This document shows, piece by piece, positions 52,094 to 53,439 of a stretch of 53,439 nt of DNA. Source of the DNA: Acidobacteriota bacterium (GTDB lineage: Bacteria > Acidobacteriota > Terriglobia > Terriglobales > Acidobacteriaceae); the NCBI GenBank assembly GCA_021791875.1, contig JAJYVU010000019.1, positions 1-53,439 of the forward strand, written 5' to 3'. Numbering within the stretch: position 1 is the stretch's first letter; each line of letters opens with the position of its first letter. The notes under the pieces are model-generated. The model was not told the origin of the DNA and did not search any database. It saw only the letters and a program-made list of their open reading frames with translations. Position numbers and translations under genes: made by a program.

Positions 52094-52402
52094 ATGACAC
52101 GACGTCCACGTCGGAATCACACAGCAGCCTTCAAAGCGAAAGTGGCCATGGCCGCGCTGAAAGGGGACAAGACCCTGTCCGAGCTGGCGCAGCAGTTCGA
52201 TGTTCACCCCAACCAGATCACGGACTGGAAGGCACGGCTTGCGGAAGGTGCGGCTGATGTCTTCGGGGAAGACAAGGCCGAGCAGCAGCAGGCCAAGGTG
52301 GATGTGACCCGGATGCAGGCCAAGATCGGCGAACTGACGCTGGAGAATGATTTTTTAGAGTCTGCGCTCACCAAAGCGGGCCTGTTGAGCGCAAAGCGAT
52401 GA
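52094..52402 (+). CDS. IS3-family transposase OrfA
   Basis: A 102-residue DNA-binding subunit beginning MTRRPRRNHTAAFKAKVAMA. It has a helix-turn-helix (LSELAQQFDVHPNQITDWKA) and a leucine-zipper-like C-terminal coil (MQAKIGELTLENDFLESAL) used for multimerisation. The ribosome site AGGAGC precedes ATG 52094; the frame to 52040 is not needed. Its stop overlaps OrfB (ATGA). Confidence 0.92.
   Translation: MTRRPRRNHTAAFKAKVAMAALKGDKTLSELAQQFDVHPNQITDWKARLAEGAADVFGEDKAEQQQAKVDVTRMQAKIGELTLENDFLESALTKAGLLSAKR
52351..52357 (+). promoter_or_regulatory. Programmed -1 frameshift heptamer (T TTT TTA)
   Basis: Read as GAT TTT TTA in the OrfA frame, this is a canonical X XXY YYZ slippery site. After a -1 slip the frame stays open through AGA GTC TGC... 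into OrfB, so an OrfAB fusion transposase can be made. Confidence 0.7.
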
Positions 52403-53226
52403 TCGACCCGAATCACAAGTTACCCATTTCGAGGCAGGTGGAGTTGCTGCAGATCAGCCGCTCCGCGATTTACTATAGGCCGCGCCCGATCTCCGACGCG
52501 GACCTGATGCTGATGCGGCGCATCGATGAGTTGCACATGAACTATCCGTTTGCTGGCAGCCGCATGTTACGCGACATGCTCAGTCAGCAGGGTATCGAGG
52601 TGGGCCGTCGCCATGTGCGCACATTGATGCGGCGGATGGGCATTGAGACGCTGTATCGCAAGCCCAACACCTCCAAGCCCGCGCCAGGACACAAGATTTA
52701 TCCCTACCTGCTGCGTGGCCTACCCGTTACGCGGCCCAATCAAGCCTGGGCCATGGACATTACCTATGTCCCCATGGCGCGCGGCTTCGTCTATCTGGCC
52801 GCAGTCGTCGACTGGTTCAGCCGGCGCGTACTGGCCTGGAGGCTGTCGATCACCATGGATACGTCGTTCTGCATCGAGGCACTGGATGAAGCTCTCAATG
52901 TGCACGGCTCACCGGAGATCTTCAACACCGATCAAGGAAGTCAGTTCACCAGTGGAGTCTTCACCGGACGGCTCAAAGAAGAGGGCATCCAGATCAGTAT
53001 GGATGGCAAGGGCCGCTGGGCCGACAATGTCTTCGTCGAGCGGCTGTGGCGTTCGCTCAAATACGAACATGTCTACCTGCATGCCTATGAGTCGGTCAGC
53101 GAGGCCAGAAACAAAATCGGGCATTATTTCGAGTTTTATAATTCCCGACGTCCACATTCCAGCCTGGGGGCACAGACGCCTGACCAGATATACTTCCACC
53201 GTCCGCCAGAAGCCCTGGCGGCTTAA
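52399..53226 (+). CDS. IS3-family transposase OrfB (DDE integrase fold)
   Basis: A 275-residue catalytic subunit. The rve fold's DDE residues are in WAMDITYVPM, FNTDQGSQF and DNVFVERLWRSLKYEHVYL; the HTH_21-type segment FAGSRMLRDMLSQQGIEVGRR precedes them, and the end reads YNSRRPHSSLGAQTPDQIY. The frame is -1 relative to OrfA and overlaps it by 4 bp. It appears intact, so the IS may be active. Confidence 0.95.
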   Translation: MIDPNHKLPISRQVELLQISRSAIYYRPRPISDADLMLMRRIDELHMNYPFAGSRMLRDMLSQQGIEVGRRHVRTLMRRMGIETLYRKPNTSKPAPGHKIYPYLLRGLPVTRPNQAWAMDITYVPMARGFVYLAAVVDWFSRRVLAWRLSITMDTSFCIEALDEALNVHGSPEIFNTDQGSQFTSGVFTGRLKEEGIQISMDGKGRWADNVFVERLWRSLKYEHVYLHAYESVSEARNKIGHYFEFYNSRRPHSSLGAQTPDQIYFHRPPEALAA

Positions 53227-53419
53227 CACGCAACCAAGCAGGCCGTGGAAATGCCGGTCTGATGGAAAGCGCGGAAAACGATCAAGCTGTTTCCCGCCCT
53301 TCCCACAGACCTTGAAAATCGATAAAACCGATTTTCACATTTCCACCGCCTCGACGACAACGAACAATCTTTCCACTTAGAAACCCCAAAGACCTGTCCG
53401 AACAACCGGAGCCACCGCA

Positions 53420-53439
53420 GAAGCAACCCGGATAGTTCA
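53420..53439 (-). pseudogene. 20-bp fragment identical to the six-haem cytochrome gene
   Basis: The flank right of the IS, GAAGCAACCCGGATAGTTCA, equals 50284-50303 exactly and in the same orientation, where it encodes part of MNYPGCF just before the CFRCH haem motif. The window ends here, so the extent of the copy is unknown. It could be a second copy of the cytochrome gene disrupted by the IS, an IS-linked duplication, or an assembly join. Confidence 0.6.

Larger units (their letters stand above)
52006..53419 (+). mobile_element. IS3-family insertion sequence (1414 bp) with 27-bp imperfect terminal repeats
   Basis: The ends are TG...CA. TGAGCTGGATTCGG... at 52006 pairs with the inverted right end ...CCGGAGCCACCGCA at 53419; 19 of 27 positions match by eye, including a perfect 10-bp TTCGGACAGG/CCTGTCCGAA, and CTAAGTGGAA (52036-52045) recurs inverted at 53371-53380. 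OrfA and OrfB are intact, overlap and show a -1 frameshift site. No target-site duplication is visible: left flank ends TTT, right flank begins GAA. The element cuts the cytochrome b gene. Confidence 0.85.

Noticed and set aside
52023..53402. IS ends placed at the perfect 10-bp repeat TTCGGACAGG
   Set aside because: Extending outward gives 27-bp imperfect repeats that end in TG...CA, as expected for IS3-family elements.

Overview
The window reads as chromosomal DNA from a member of the Acidobacteriota, probably class Terriglobia. This is an inference from gene style: high GC, a very large secreted Ig-like (BIG2) plus beta-propeller lipoprotein, a propeller-type sensor kinase, a two-subunit 2-oxoacid:ferredoxin oxidoreductase, a fused ribBA, and many small membrane genes. 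No rRNA, tRNA or CRISPR array was seen.

Layout. 1-20 kb is metabolic: a truncated dapA-like gene, korAB, a metal ABC transporter lacking its binding protein, a sugar MFS porter, an (alpha/alpha)6-type glycosidase, the BIG2/propeller lipoprotein, ribBA, a HAD hydrolase, an aminotransferase, a metallo-beta-lactamase-fold hydrolase, a small orphan gene, a second MFS porter and a LacI-type repressor.

20-34 kb looks like a nitrogen-assimilation and signalling island: PP2C phosphatase, a soluble KdpD-like kinase with a KdpE-like regulator, glutamine synthetase, a Ser/Thr kinase, two Amt transporters each preceded by a small related membrane protein, a CPA2 antiporter, a TPR-like protein and an outer-membrane porin. 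Four minus-strand promoters here (PP2C, glutamine synthetase, Ser/Thr kinase, porin-Amt operon) share an 11-bp-period direct-repeat box with consensus CYTYAKG-N4-CCTYATG. This resembles OmpR/PhoB-family sites and suggests one regulon. One of the two Amt proteins has lost the first of the twin pore histidines. No glnK or kdpFABC is nearby.

34-40.5 kb holds a propeller sensor kinase with a NarL-type regulator, a secreted protein, a DMT/GRP-like permease and a glycosyltransferase.

40.5-53.4 kb is a respiratory and stress island: cydAB (bd oxidase), a DUF308 membrane protein, two tandem-UspA proteins, a zinc-ribbon protein, a STAS protein, a Crp/Fnr regulator, a sigma-54 enhancer-binding protein, a six-haem NapC/NrfH-like cytochrome and a cytochrome b gene cut by an IS3-family element. 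The Crp/Fnr protein carries a CRP-type recognition helix (RETVTR), and TGTGA-N6-TCAC(A/G) palindromes lie upstream of cydA, the first Usp operon and its own operon. Its own operon also has a textbook sigma-54 promoter with palindromic upstream sites, beside the sigma-54 activator gene. The sequence right of the IS repeats 20 bp of the intact cytochrome c gene and there is no target duplication, so the IS junction reflects a rearrangement, a duplication or an assembly join.
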